DNA of 64,000 bases from Hydractinia symbiolongicarpus. Taxonomy: Eukaryota; Cnidaria; Hydrozoa; Anthoathecata; Hydractiniidae. The stretch spans positions 30,405,851-30,469,850 of the forward strand of contig NC_079877.1 in assembly GCF_029227915.1 (NCBI RefSeq). Direction: 5' to 3'. Position 1 is the stretch's first letter. Every line of letters starts with the position of its first letter. The notes under the pieces were generated by a model, which was not told the DNA's origin, ran no database searches, and saw only the letters and a list, made by a program, of their open reading frames with translations. Shown piece after piece: positions 7,003 through 15,991 of this stretch. Made by a program: the position numbers and the translations under genes.

Positions 7003-7026
7003 TTTGTTACTCGGACGGGTAACAAA
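7003..7026. terminator. 24-base palindromic hairpin, copy 4
   Basis: Identical to copies at 3756 and 6108. Unlike the others it lies upstream of a promoter (that of gene B'), which fits an inverted cassette. Confidence 0.6.
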
Positions 7027-7212
7027 AAATCCCGTGGTGTCGATGGATACTCACCCACGGTGGATCGGCACTCTGTGTGTTTTAGCGTGTTTTACTACAA
7101 TTTTAGCACGGTGTGGCAACCACAAACTAGGACACTCATGACCCTCCAACACGGTTTACGATTTTTTTAAAAAAAGGGTTAAAGATTCTGTATTCGTATA
7201 TCATACGCAAGC
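7027..7212. promoter_or_regulatory. Leader region of the polymerase gene
   Basis: The stretch holds no gene. Close to the ATG it has a TTTTTTTAAAAAAA tract and a GTATATCATAC motif resembling the leader of RING gene B. The first twelve coding bases, ATGACTTCGAGA, are identical to those of gene B. Confidence 0.4.
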
Positions 7213-7866
7213 ATGACTTCGAGAAATACCTTTGCTGAATTAAGAAAACTCGCTAAGGAACGCGGTCTACATGGCTACGCAAAGCTCAGAAAGGCCGAGA
7301 TTATCGAATTATTGGGACCAACTACCGTTTCAGCACCGGTTAGACCGGTACCCATGCCGAGACCCTCGAGACCCGTACCGGTGTCGAGACCTAGACCGAG
7401 ACCGAGACCGAGACCGACACCTAGACCGGTGTCGAGACCGATACCGGCACCTAGATACACCGGACCGCCTAGACTCTACAGCCCTTTACCAACATCTAGA
7501 CCCGCCATACATGTACCACCTACATCAATCAAATCTCTGGGGAGTTTTCTAAGATCTGATGGATCTGTACCCATACCAACACCGAGACCGAGACCTAGAC
7601 CATTTAGATCTGGCTCTGACATGGATATTTTTGAGCAGGCAGAAATGTCTAAAACCAGACCTATAGTGAAAAGCAAGTTGATTGAATGGAGAGACTGGTT
7701 GACGAAACATGTACCTGAGGCTATTAAGGATAAAACAACAAAAGCTTTCAAAACCATGAAGGATAAGATCATGGGTTTGTATAAAAAGGGCAGTGGAGAG
7801 GAAGAGGTGGAAGAGGTGAAAGAGGAAAACCCCTATACCCCCATTGAGGAGGCGTTTGACCGTTGA
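7213..7866 (+). CDS. SAP-domain and Pro/Arg-repeat N-terminal part of the DNA polymerase gene, 217 aa, ended by an in-frame stop
   Basis: Residues 4-36 form a SAP-like domain (FAELRKLAKERGLHGYAKLR). Residues 37-85 are a low-complexity run of Arg-Pro pairs, followed by a second Pro/Arg run and a charged region. The frame ends at TGA 7864-7866. The frame continues open for 28 codons from that stop to the next ATG (7951). Those codons, with the EEAF motif just before the stop, resemble the N-terminal region that I recall from cnidarian Polinton-type polymerases. I therefore read this as the broken front of the polymerase gene. A separate DNA-binding protein, or stop readthrough, is possible. Confidence 0.6.
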   Translation: MTSRNTFAELRKLAKERGLHGYAKLRKAEIIELLGPTTVSAPVRPVPMPRPSRPVPVSRPRPRPRPRPTPRPVSRPIPAPRYTGPPRLYSPLPTSRPAIHVPPTSIKSLGSFLRSDGSVPIPTPRPRPRPFRSGSDMDIFEQAEMSKTRPIVKSKLIEWRDWLTKHVPEAIKDKTTKAFKTMKDKIMGLYKKGSGEEEVEEVKEENPYTPIEEAFDR

Positions 7867-7950
7867 TACAAACGTTTCAAGATAAACTCGGATGGTAAGA
7901 AGAGGAATGTCAAGGTCTTTCTCGAACAGCTTAAGCCTATCGTTAAGAGG

Positions 7951-10900
7951 TTGATGAAGGAAGTGCTCAGGCAGAAGAAGTCGCTGAAGACTCAGGCTAC
8001 ACTGTGGGTGAAATGGGTAAAGGAGGACACCGGCTCGACCGATGCCCCACGTGTATATGTTGACAAAGCGTTCAATAGCTATATGGAGGTATTACATTCC
8101 AACGATGACATTTCTAATGTTTTTGATCGGATCCGTAATAAGATAATCGAGCAGATTGAAAACCCTGCTCTACCCGCCAGTGGGTTCACAATCGATAAAA
8201 TCTTGCATATGCATGTGGACTTTCATAAGCTAAAATTAACGAGAGGTAGTTCTTACTTACCGCTACCCAAGAATTTCAGTGGAAAGCGATCTGTGATTAA
8301 CCCACATAACGAGGATGAAGAATGCTTCAAATGGGCCGTTATCGCTGCTCTCAATCATGATAAGATTGATAATCATCCTGAACGAATCTCAAACCTTAAG
8401 AAGTTTGAAGACAAGTGCAATTGGGGTGGTCTAACTTTCCCAATGGCTCTAAACAAGATAGATTTATTTGAGAGAAGGAACCCCGATATCGCCGTGCATG
8501 TTTTGACAAAAGATGACATAGAGGGTGTCTATATGTGTCGAAAGTCGAAGCATCTTGACCGGGATGAGACGGTTGTTTTGTTTTTACTGTGTGAAGGGGA
8601 TAAGAGGCATTATATCGCTGTTAAGAACCTGAGCGGTGTCCTGAGCAAGGCCAACTCAAAGCATGAACATAAAGAGCATTATTGCTTGAATTGTCTCTCT
8701 GGTTTTCCAAGCGAACGGAAAAGGGATGAGCACTTTGAGTATTGTAAGAATAACGATGCCGTTAATATTCAACTCCCTGAGGAGGGTAGCACCTTAACCT
8801 TCACCCACGGTCAGTACCAGCTCAAAGCCCCATTCATCATGTATGCTGATTTTGAAGCTTTTACAAAACCTGAAGAGATAGAGTGTGGATCGTCCACCGA
8901 GAAAGTTGGTAAACATATCCCCACCGGATTCTGTTGTTATAGTAAATATGCTCATGGTGAAGTTTTGGACCCTCTGAAGCTTTACCGTGGTGATGACTGT
9001 GTTCCGCGCTTTGTGGATCATGTGGTTTCCGAGGCGAAAAGGTTATACAACATGTTTCCACAACTTGGTATGCAAGATCTAACCGATGAAGAACTTGATG
9101 GATATGAAAATTCCACCAACTGCCACATCTGTATGGGAGAATTTGGTGATGATGACATCAAGGTTAGGGATCACTGTCATTTTACCGGAAAGTTTCGTGG
9201 ATCGGCACACATGGAATGTAATCTCCGTTACAAGGTGCCTAATTATATTCCGGTTGTCTTCCATAATCTGAGCGGATATGATGCGCATCTATTTATCAAA
9301 GAGCTTGCGAAGAAGTATGGAGAAGGTGGTATGAGTGTAATCGCTGAAAATAAAGAGAAATGTATCTCTTTCTCGACCGATGTTAAGGTTGGTGAATACA
9401 CCAACAAAAATGGTGAGACCAAAGACAAAAAGATAAAGCCGAGATTCATCGATTCATTTAGATTTATGTCAAGAGGATTAGGTTCCTTGGCTGACAATCT
9501 ATCCGATGATCAGTGTAAAAACCTTAGAAAATTCTTCAATGATGAGCAATTCAACATAATGAGAAGGAAGGGTGTATACCCATATGAGTATGTTGATTCA
9601 TTCGATAGGTTTAATGAAACCAGGCTTCCTTCGAAAGATGACTTTTATAGCAAGTTGAACATGAGTGGTATCAGCGATGCTGATTATGCGCATGCCCAGA
9701 AGGTGTGGGAGGACATGAAAGTTGAAAATATGGGCGTTTATCATGATATCTATCTCAAGACGGATGTTCTGCTTCTGAGTGATGTGTTTGAGACATTCAG
9801 AGAGACATGTTTGAAAAACTATAAACTAGATCCCGCTCATTTTTACACGGCCCCCGGATTAGCTTGGCAGGCATGCCTGAAAAAGACAGATGTTAAGCTG
9901 GATTTGTTGTCAGATATGGATATGTTACTGTTTGTGGAGATGGGTATTAGGGGCGGTCTCTGTCAGGCCGTTCACAGACACGCGAAGGCAAATAATCCAT
10001 ATATGGGTGATATGTATAATACTTCAGAAGATACAACCTATCTACAGTATCTTGATGCTAACAATCTGTATGGATGGGCTATGATACAGAAGATGCCCAC
10101 CGGGGGGTTTGAGTGGGATGATTCCGGTAAATTTACACCCGAACTCATTTCAGAGTTGGCTGTGGAAAACGGTGAAAAGGGGTACATGCTTGAGGTTGAT
10201 GTTAGATATCCACATGATCTTCATGACGCACATAACGATCTTCCTTTCATGCCTGAGAGGAAGGTTATCAATGGTGTCGAGAAGCTGACACCATGTCTTT
10301 CGGACAAGAAGAACTATGTGATTCATATCCGTGCGCTTGCTCAAGCTTTGAATCACGGTCTTGTTCTGGATAAGGTTCATAGGGTACTGAGGTTTGATCA
10401 GAGCGCATGGTTGAAACCTTACATCGACTTCAATACACAGCTGCGCACGGAGTCAAAGAATGACTTTGAAAAGGATTTCTTCAAGCTGATGAACAATTCC
10501 GTCTTTGGTAAGACAATGGAGAATCAACGAAGACAGAAGGATATACGTTTGGCCACCAACCAAAAGAATTATGAGAAAATGGTGATGAAGCCAAACTTCA
10601 GGGGTGCAATCCGTTTCTCGGAAACACTGATGGGGATAGAGATGTCCAAGATCAAGATCAAGATGAACAAACCGATCTACCTCGGCCCCACAATCCTCCA
10701 TCTATCCAAGATGGTTATGTATGAGTTCCACCATGATTACATGAGACCGAAATATGGTGATGATGTGAAGCTTTGCTACATGGATACGGATTCATTCGTT
10801 TACCACATAAAAACAGACGACTTCTACAAAGATATCGCGAACGATGTGTCTGCGAGATTTGACACATCTGGGTATGATAAGGAAGATGGTAGACCTCTAC

Positions 10901-11265
10901 CATTAGGTTTGAATAAAAAGATCATCGGGCTAATGAAGGACGAGTTGGGTGGTAAGGTGATGACTGAGTTCATCGCCCTAAGAGCTAAGACATACGCATA
11001 CAAACAGCTATGTGGTAGGGAGGGTAAGAGATGTAAAGGGGTGAAGAAATGCGTGGTAAGGGAGACCATAGGTTTCGATGATTATAAGAGATGCCTGTTT
11101 GAGGGTGAGAACATTTACAGAACCCAAATGACCTTTCAATCGATTAAGCATGATGTTCACACGGTGAAAACAAACAAACTGGCGCTCAATGCCGATGATG
11201 ATAAACGCATAATTTTGGAAGATGGTATTACCACACTGGCGAGAGGCCATTATAGACACACATAA
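7951..11265 (+). CDS. Family B DNA polymerase (protein-primed type), main body, 1104 aa
   Basis: The proofreading exonuclease motifs are present: Exo I D300/E302 (YADFEAF), Exo II D444 (HNLSGYDAHLF) and Exo III Y601/D605 (YLKTDVLLL). Polymerase motif A is LDANNLYGWA (D702), motif B KLMNNSVFGK (K845 onward), and motif C YMDTDSF (D945, D947). A zinc-finger-like CLNC..H..C region precedes Exo I, and an HNH/endonuclease VII-like block (CHIC..DHCHFTGKFRG..CN, from C391) lies between Exo I and II. This arrangement is standard in Polinton/adintovirus polymerases. All catalytic residues are present. The ATG at 7951 is only the first Met after an in-frame TGA at 7864; the true gene probably starts at 7213, so this copy is interrupted. 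Confidence 0.93.
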   Translation: MMKEVLRQKKSLKTQATLWVKWVKEDTGSTDAPRVYVDKAFNSYMEVLHSNDDISNVFDRIRNKIIEQIENPALPASGFTIDKILHMHVDFHKLKLTRGSSYLPLPKNFSGKRSVINPHNEDEECFKWAVIAALNHDKIDNHPERISNLKKFEDKCNWGGLTFPMALNKIDLFERRNPDIAVHVLTKDDIEGVYMCRKSKHLDRDETVVLFLLCEGDKRHYIAVKNLSGVLSKANSKHEHKEHYCLNCLSGFPSERKRDEHFEYCKNNDAVNIQLPEEGSTLTFTHGQYQLKAPFIMYADFEAFTKPEEIECGSSTEKVGKHIPTGFCCYSKYAHGEVLDPLKLYRGDDCVPRFVDHVVSEAKRLYNMFPQLGMQDLTDEELDGYENSTNCHICMGEFGDDDIKVRDHCHFTGKFRGSAHMECNLRYKVPNYIPVVFHNLSGYDAHLFIKELAKKYGEGGMSVIAENKEKCISFSTDVKVGEYTNKNGETKDKKIKPRFIDSFRFMSRGLGSLADNLSDDQCKNLRKFFNDEQFNIMRRKGVYPYEYVDSFDRFNETRLPSKDDFYSKLNMSGISDADYAHAQKVWEDMKVENMGVYHDIYLKTDVLLLSDVFETFRETCLKNYKLDPAHFYTAPGLAWQACLKKTDVKLDLLSDMDMLLFVEMGIRGGLCQAVHRHAKANNPYMGDMYNTSEDTTYLQYLDANNLYGWAMIQKMPTGGFEWDDSGKFTPELISELAVENGEKGYMLEVDVRYPHDLHDAHNDLPFMPERKVINGVEKLTPCLSDKKNYVIHIRALAQALNHGLVLDKVHRVLRFDQSAWLKPYIDFNTQLRTESKNDFEKDFFKLMNNSVFGKTMENQRRQKDIRLATNQKNYEKMVMKPNFRGAIRFSETLMGIEMSKIKIKMNKPIYLGPTILHLSKMVMYEFHHDYMRPKYGDDVKLCYMDTDSFVYHIKTDDFYKDIANDVSARFDTSGYDKEDGRPLPLGLNKKIIGLMKDELGGKVMTEFIALRAKTYAYKQLCGREGKRCKGVKKCVVRETIGFDDYKRCLFEGENIYRTQMTFQSIKHDVHTVKTNKLALNADDDKRIILEDGITTLARGHYRHT

Positions 11266-11473
11266 CACTATAATTGTGGGACACGACAGATGAGGGTGGG
11301 GAGGGAGGGGACACGGCGGGGGTTGGGGGGTTGGGGCGGATCCGGACATTCGTAGGTGCTAACGGATTTTATAGACTCTTCTATCGTTGATTTGACGTGG
11401 ATGGCCTATAATTTGACGTGGAATGGTAAAGTGCCAACGGGGTCTGTCCTAACATCGGCATTTTCCTATCTCT
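11266..11473. other. Right terminal region of the Polinton, G-rich
   Basis: No gene. Bases 11294-11336 hold seven or more runs of three to six G, enough for two G-quadruplexes on the plus strand. TTTGACGTGG is directly repeated at 11391-11400 and 11412-11421. The terminal inverted repeat should lie here, but its partner is outside the window. Confidence 0.5.
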
Positions 11474-12410
11474 GTTTCCGCTATGCACACAATGTCAACA
11501 TTACCACTAACCATATCACTATAACCTTGGGATTTCTTACGGATAGAATTTATATTTAGATAATAGAAAATAATATTCTTGTGATTCTTAAGACGCCTAG
11601 CCAGATTCAAGACGGTTAGCAGTATCATTTATACTTTCTAATCATAATTGATTTAAACCTTTTATAATATTATTCGCTAAAATTGATGACCCAGTTTTGT
11701 TTAAATGAAGTTTATTTAAGTTTAACCCTCTTTTATCAATGTTCGAGTCATCAATAAATAAAATACCTGTGTTACCAGAGTAATTTTCCAGCCATTCATT
11801 CTTTTTGTTAATAAGCTCGCTATGATTATTATCTTTTCTAACAACAATGGCAGAAATCATAAGTTGAATTTCGTGACTTACATCAATTTCACGTATTGTA
11901 TTTACTACTGCTTTCAGTGATATCGTTCGTTCCAGTATGGAGAATCACAACATTTGGGTTTTTCGCACTGTTGGTTTTAGGCGATCGATAATGTCTTCCG
12001 TAGTAGCGCCAAGATGACATCTAACCTCTACCGTATCAGTTTGTGATATCCCCCTTGGTGCCAAATCTTTAATAATGGAATCGCCTATTACTACCACCCG
12101 TTTTTATTCAATTACCGGGGAATTCTCCATTTTTTGTAACCTTTAAATATTTCGTCTTCACCAGTCGTATCACTCTTTTTCTCTATGTTGGGTATTTTTA
12201 CAAATATTCTTTCCGTTGATATGATGCTTGGTGATTTAAAATCGTCCACTGTTACATTTAGAGCATTGTTTATATCTTCGAACAAGCCTTTACACAGATG
12301 TCTGCCGCTAAATGGCAATTTTACTTCATCATTTCGTTCGTAAATTTCTCTGTTAAGAATCGTGCCTTTCGCCATCTTGGTCCCGCACAAGAGCCACTTT
12401 TCCCCAATGC
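11474..12410 (-). mobile_element. 5' part of a LINE, cut off inside its endonuclease
   Basis: Reading on the minus strand, 12390-12112 and 11860-11642 encode parts of an ORF1 protein. The second part carries an SGNH/esterase-like end (FIDDSN, LHLNK, ANNII). The start of an APE endonuclease follows at about 11580-11474 (FYYLNINSIRKK, NVDIVCIA). The same order and sequence occur in the fuller copy at 13689-17075. Homology stops abruptly at about 11474, where the Polinton begins, which suggests that the Polinton inserted into this LINE. Confidence 0.75.
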
Positions 12411-12615
12411 GAGGAAGACTTGTTACTTATACTTCTTTTAAAATTCGCGTCTTTGTGGCGGCAAAGTTTTTAAGCGTAATCAATATTCTTTGAGCCACGA
12501 AATTTCCAGACATGCAAGGTGAGATGAGAGGAGCGAGATTTGAACTCGCGCCACCGAAGTGACTGGTGCCTACAATCAACGCCTTAGACCTCTCGGCCAT
12601 GTTGCCTGCTTTTTA
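12405..12615 (-). mobile_element. tRNA-Leu-type SINE, copy 1
   Basis: On the minus strand it has a tRNA-like head with an A box (GGCCGAGAGGTCTAAGGC) and a B box (AGTTCAAATCTCGC), followed by a tail shared with the other copies (AAGTCTTCCTCGCA). Confidence 0.65.
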
Positions 12616-12727
12616 AGATAAAAAATGTCGTGCCAACCAAGCACAGGGGAACCAAAAAATTGCTTATGTTAACGTTAGCAGGAATGTTTTTGCTCTTACG
12701 AATTAACCTCCGATCCGAAGTCATAAG

Positions 12728-12985
12728 TTCGTCCGTTGACAAGGTCAAAGTGCGTGCGTGCATACAATATTGAAACGCCGTAAATTATTGCTTGTGAGTA
12801 AAATGTTAAAGATTATCCAATTATCCAGAAATATGTTGAACATGACTATAAGGATGTTTCATCCCAACCATTGTTCTTAGCAAGCGGTAAATCGAAATCT
12901 CTTGACGATTAAAGACTTTAGATCAGTTTCTCTAAAAATGAACAGACATTTCCGCAAAATCAAGTGGTACAAGCACACCTATTTA
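12728..12985. repeat. Interspersed repeat, copy 1
   Basis: About 80-85% similar by eye to 17083-17335. Shared landmarks are GAAACGCCGTAAATTATTGC, ATATGTTGAACATGAC and AAAATCAAGTGG. A SINE directly follows it in both places, so the two form one composite repeat unit. Confidence 0.65.
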
Positions 12986-12987
12986 TA

Positions 12988-13200
12988 GTGCGAGGAAGAC
13001 TTGTTAATTAATTTTTTGAAAAATTCCCGTCTTTTTAGCGGCGAAGTATTTGAGCCCAAGCGATATCCTCTGTCCGACGACAATTCCAGACATGCAAGAT
13101 AAAATGAGAGGAGCGAGATTCGAACTCGTGCAACCGAAGTAACTGGTGCGTTAAACCAGTGCCTTAGACCGCTGGGAGATCCTGCCCGCTTTTTCAAACA
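12988..13200 (-). mobile_element. tRNA-Leu-type SINE, copy 2
   Basis: On the minus strand it begins GCGGGCAGGATCTCCCAGCG, with GGTCTAAGGCACTGG as A box and D-arm region and GAGTTCGAATCTCGCTC as B box. The long variable arm and A-box spacing match tRNA-Leu. The tail is shared with copies 1 and 3. Confidence 0.75.
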
Positions 13201-13336
13201 CATAATGTCGACGAGTGTGCAGATAATGTCGTATTTCTGCGTATTCAAGCACTAGATGACAAACATGAATGACCGAAATGTACCAAAAATTCAAATAAGT
13301 AAGTGACGCAAAATGTTACGTTGATGCCCAACCAAC

Positions 13337-13690
<354 letters not shown>

Positions 13691-13756
13691 AAAATAACAT
13701 TCTGGGTAAAGATAAATTAAAGTTTACAATCCATATTTTACACTTTTTTTTTTTCA

Positions 13757-15991
13757 TCAATTTTTTTTACATATTTTACAATTACATAAAATAGAATCCT
13801 GGCAGGCTAATTTAACCGTGAACTCTTCAATGGTTGAACTATTTTTAATTTCACGGGGAAGATTATTCCATACCCAACAACTTTGATGCAAGATGGAATT
13901 TGTACCATAGGTAGTGATTTTAGCTTTAGGTAAAGTCAAAGAAGGGCCTCTCCGGAGGTTATGCTCACATTGATATGTGTTAAAACTAAATAAGCACCAC
14001 ATGAATTCAGGGTTCAGATTCTTAATGCTTTTAAACACCTCTATTGCTAAAGTTTTTAAGGGGCGTTGGTGGATGGATTTGTCCTTGTATTTTTCTAAAA
14101 TGTCAATATAGTCAGCTTTCACTATATCGTATACAACCTTTAATGTTTTATAATGTACTCGCTCTATTTTACTATATGCAGTTTTACTGCAGAACATCCA
14201 AATAAGGGGTGCATAGTTAAATTGACTCTGTATAAAGCGTGAGCTGAGTATTTTTGCTTTGGGTTGCGATAAATAAGGTCGTAGTCTTCGTAATGCATGA
14301 AGTTTAAAATTTGCCTTCGAGTACAAGTTGTTTATATGTTGATTGAAGTTTAATTTATTGTCAATTTGAATACCTAGGAGTGTAACGTGGTCAGACTCAT
14401 TTAAAGTAACTGATTCAAGTGGTAGAGTGATTTTATCTCTTGTTTTTTTACCTAGTATTATAAATTGAAATTTGGTTGGGTTGGCTTTTAGTGAGTTGAT
14501 TTTAAACCAATGTAGCATATTTTGTGTATCAACAGTTAATGAATTTAGTACAGTAGTCAACTTCAAACCACATGCATACAATGTATTGTCGTCGGCAAAA
14601 TTACATACCTCTGATTCTACAATAACAAAAAACAAGTCATTAATAAAGATGTTAAATAGGAGTGGTCCTAAAATGGAACCTTGGGGAAGACCACAAATAA
14701 TCTCAAGCCATTCACTAAATGATGAGCCTATTTTAACTCTTTGTTTACGGGACGTGAGATAATTTAAAAGTAATTTTAGACTATTTGTGCTGATATCGTA
14801 AGCAGCAAGCTTTGCAATCAGGAGATCGTGTGATAGGCAGTCATAAGCTTTAGAAAGGTCCATTAGTACTGACCCTACAAAACCACCATTGTCAAGTTCT
14901 TTTTGCCATGCTTGAATTAATCTATATAAAGCGTGTTGAGTTGAATGTGATTTTCTGAATCCGCATAGTAATTTGTGTAGATACTGTTGTATGTACGTAT
15001 TAAGTTGTTCATAGATTAATTTTTCGAATACCTTAGATAGTAATGGTAAAACACTTATAGGTCGGTAATTTTCTTTATCCGTGGTGTCACATTTCTTATG
15101 TACAGGTGATACATCAGCCTCGTTCAATATGTCTGGGAATTCATTATTATCAAACGATTTGTTGATGCAATTGAGTAGTTGTTTAAAAGCACCCTCACTT
15201 TCTTTAAGAATTTTAACGGGAATTTCCCCACTAGAAGCTTTGTTTGTAGGTAAGTTTTTAATAGTCCTTTTAATGTCATCTAATGTTACTTTTTTAAAAG
15301 TAAAGATTCCATTAATTATTGTATTTTGTTTAATGGCCAGGACGCTTGGATGAAATTTAAATTTGTTAATTATGTTATCTATTATGTCAAGGTCATCCTC
15401 AAAGTTTTCACCCGGCCAGTTGTATAAATTTGAAGAACTTACAATATTTCCAAAGTAACAATTAAATGTTTTTGCAATATCATTTGATTTAGTCATTATG
15501 TTTCCTTGTTCAATTAAAATAATATTGCTGCTGTTTTCAGCTGTATGCTTATTTGAAAAAAAAGGTTTACATACCACCCAAAAAGGTTTTGTATTTTTCT
15601 TAATGGGGAGTTTATTCATAAATTCTGTTTTAATTTCTTTGTTAAATTTAGTGACGTAGTTTCGGTGTCTTTTGTAGATGGATACGTCTTCTGGCTTTCC
15701 AGTTTTAATTGCCCGTCGTTTTAGCATAGAACGTTTTATTATCGCCTTACGAAGATTTTTATTGAAGTGGGGCTTTTGGTTTCCTCGTATGACCTTTTTC
15801 TTTCTTGGAGCGTGTTTGTTCAATACATTTACAAATGTTTCTTGAAAGGTTTCCCATTTATCTACATTATTCTTTAAAGCATTTTGTAGTTCAACCTGAA
15901 AATTTTCTTTAATAAAGCTTTTATAGCTTTGATAATTAATAATTTTTGGTTCCTCCTTTTCGAAGGTAGATTTAAGAATAGTATATATCAT
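13757..15991 (-). CDS. LINE reverse transcriptase part of ORF2, 744 aa
   Basis: Typical non-LTR RT blocks are present in order: NYRPISVLPLLSKVFEK, LCGFRKSHSTQHAL, VLMDLSKAYDCLSHDLL, GLPQGSILGPLLFN and the catalytic CNFADDNTLY, with D467 and D468. A C-terminal Cys-rich end (CNCKICKK) closes the protein. The frame is open throughout, so the copy is young. The true N-terminus is in another frame (15988-16629) because of the frameshift, so this ORF alone would lack the endonuclease. Confidence 0.93.
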   Translation of the reverse strand: MIYTILKSTFEKEEPKIINYQSYKSFIKENFQVELQNALKNNVDKWETFQETFVNVLNKHAPRKKKVIRGNQKPHFNKNLRKAIIKRSMLKRRAIKTGKPEDVSIYKRHRNYVTKFNKEIKTEFMNKLPIKKNTKPFWVVCKPFFSNKHTAENSSNIILIEQGNIMTKSNDIAKTFNCYFGNIVSSSNLYNWPGENFEDDLDIIDNIINKFKFHPSVLAIKQNTIINGIFTFKKVTLDDIKRTIKNLPTNKASSGEIPVKILKESEGAFKQLLNCINKSFDNNEFPDILNEADVSPVHKKCDTTDKENYRPISVLPLLSKVFEKLIYEQLNTYIQQYLHKLLCGFRKSHSTQHALYRLIQAWQKELDNGGFVGSVLMDLSKAYDCLSHDLLIAKLAAYDISTNSLKLLLNYLTSRKQRVKIGSSFSEWLEIICGLPQGSILGPLLFNIFINDLFFVIVESEVCNFADDNTLYACGLKLTTVLNSLTVDTQNMLHWFKINSLKANPTKFQFIILGKKTRDKITLPLESVTLNESDHVTLLGIQIDNKLNFNQHINNLYSKANFKLHALRRLRPYLSQPKAKILSSRFIQSQFNYAPLIWMFCSKTAYSKIERVHYKTLKVVYDIVKADYIDILEKYKDKSIHQRPLKTLAIEVFKSIKNLNPEFMWCLFSFNTYQCEHNLRRGPSLTLPKAKITTYGTNSILHQSCWVWNNLPREIKNSSTIEEFTVKLACQDSILCNCKICKKN

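Larger units (their letters stand above)
1..11473. mobile_element. Polinton/Maverick-type (adintovirus-like) element, right-hand part
   Basis: Compact, nearly intronless genes on both strands include a retroviral-type integrase (4748-5731, minus) and a family B DNA polymerase with its exonuclease and polymerase motifs (7951-11265). That pair defines Polintons/adintoviruses. The left end lies outside the window, so the left terminal repeat and any capsid, protease and packaging ATPase genes cannot be judged. The right edge is inferred: sequence with LINE homology begins at about 11474, so the element should end between 11265 and that point. GC content is visibly higher than in the host DNA to the right. 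The broken polymerase suggests an old or defective copy, although the other reading frames are open. Confidence 0.85.

Noticed and set aside
7271-7552. Arg/Asp-rich frame overlapping the start of the polymerase gene
   Set aside because: It is a shadow of the Arg-Pro repeat in another frame.
1-11473. A free virus or bacterial contaminant contig
   Set aside because: The same contig passes directly into LINE, SINE and spliced animal genes, so the element is integrated (unless the assembly is chimeric).
13110-13192. A true tRNA-Leu gene
   Set aside because: The cloverleaf is imperfect, and the sequence continues into a tail shared with three other copies, so it is a SINE.
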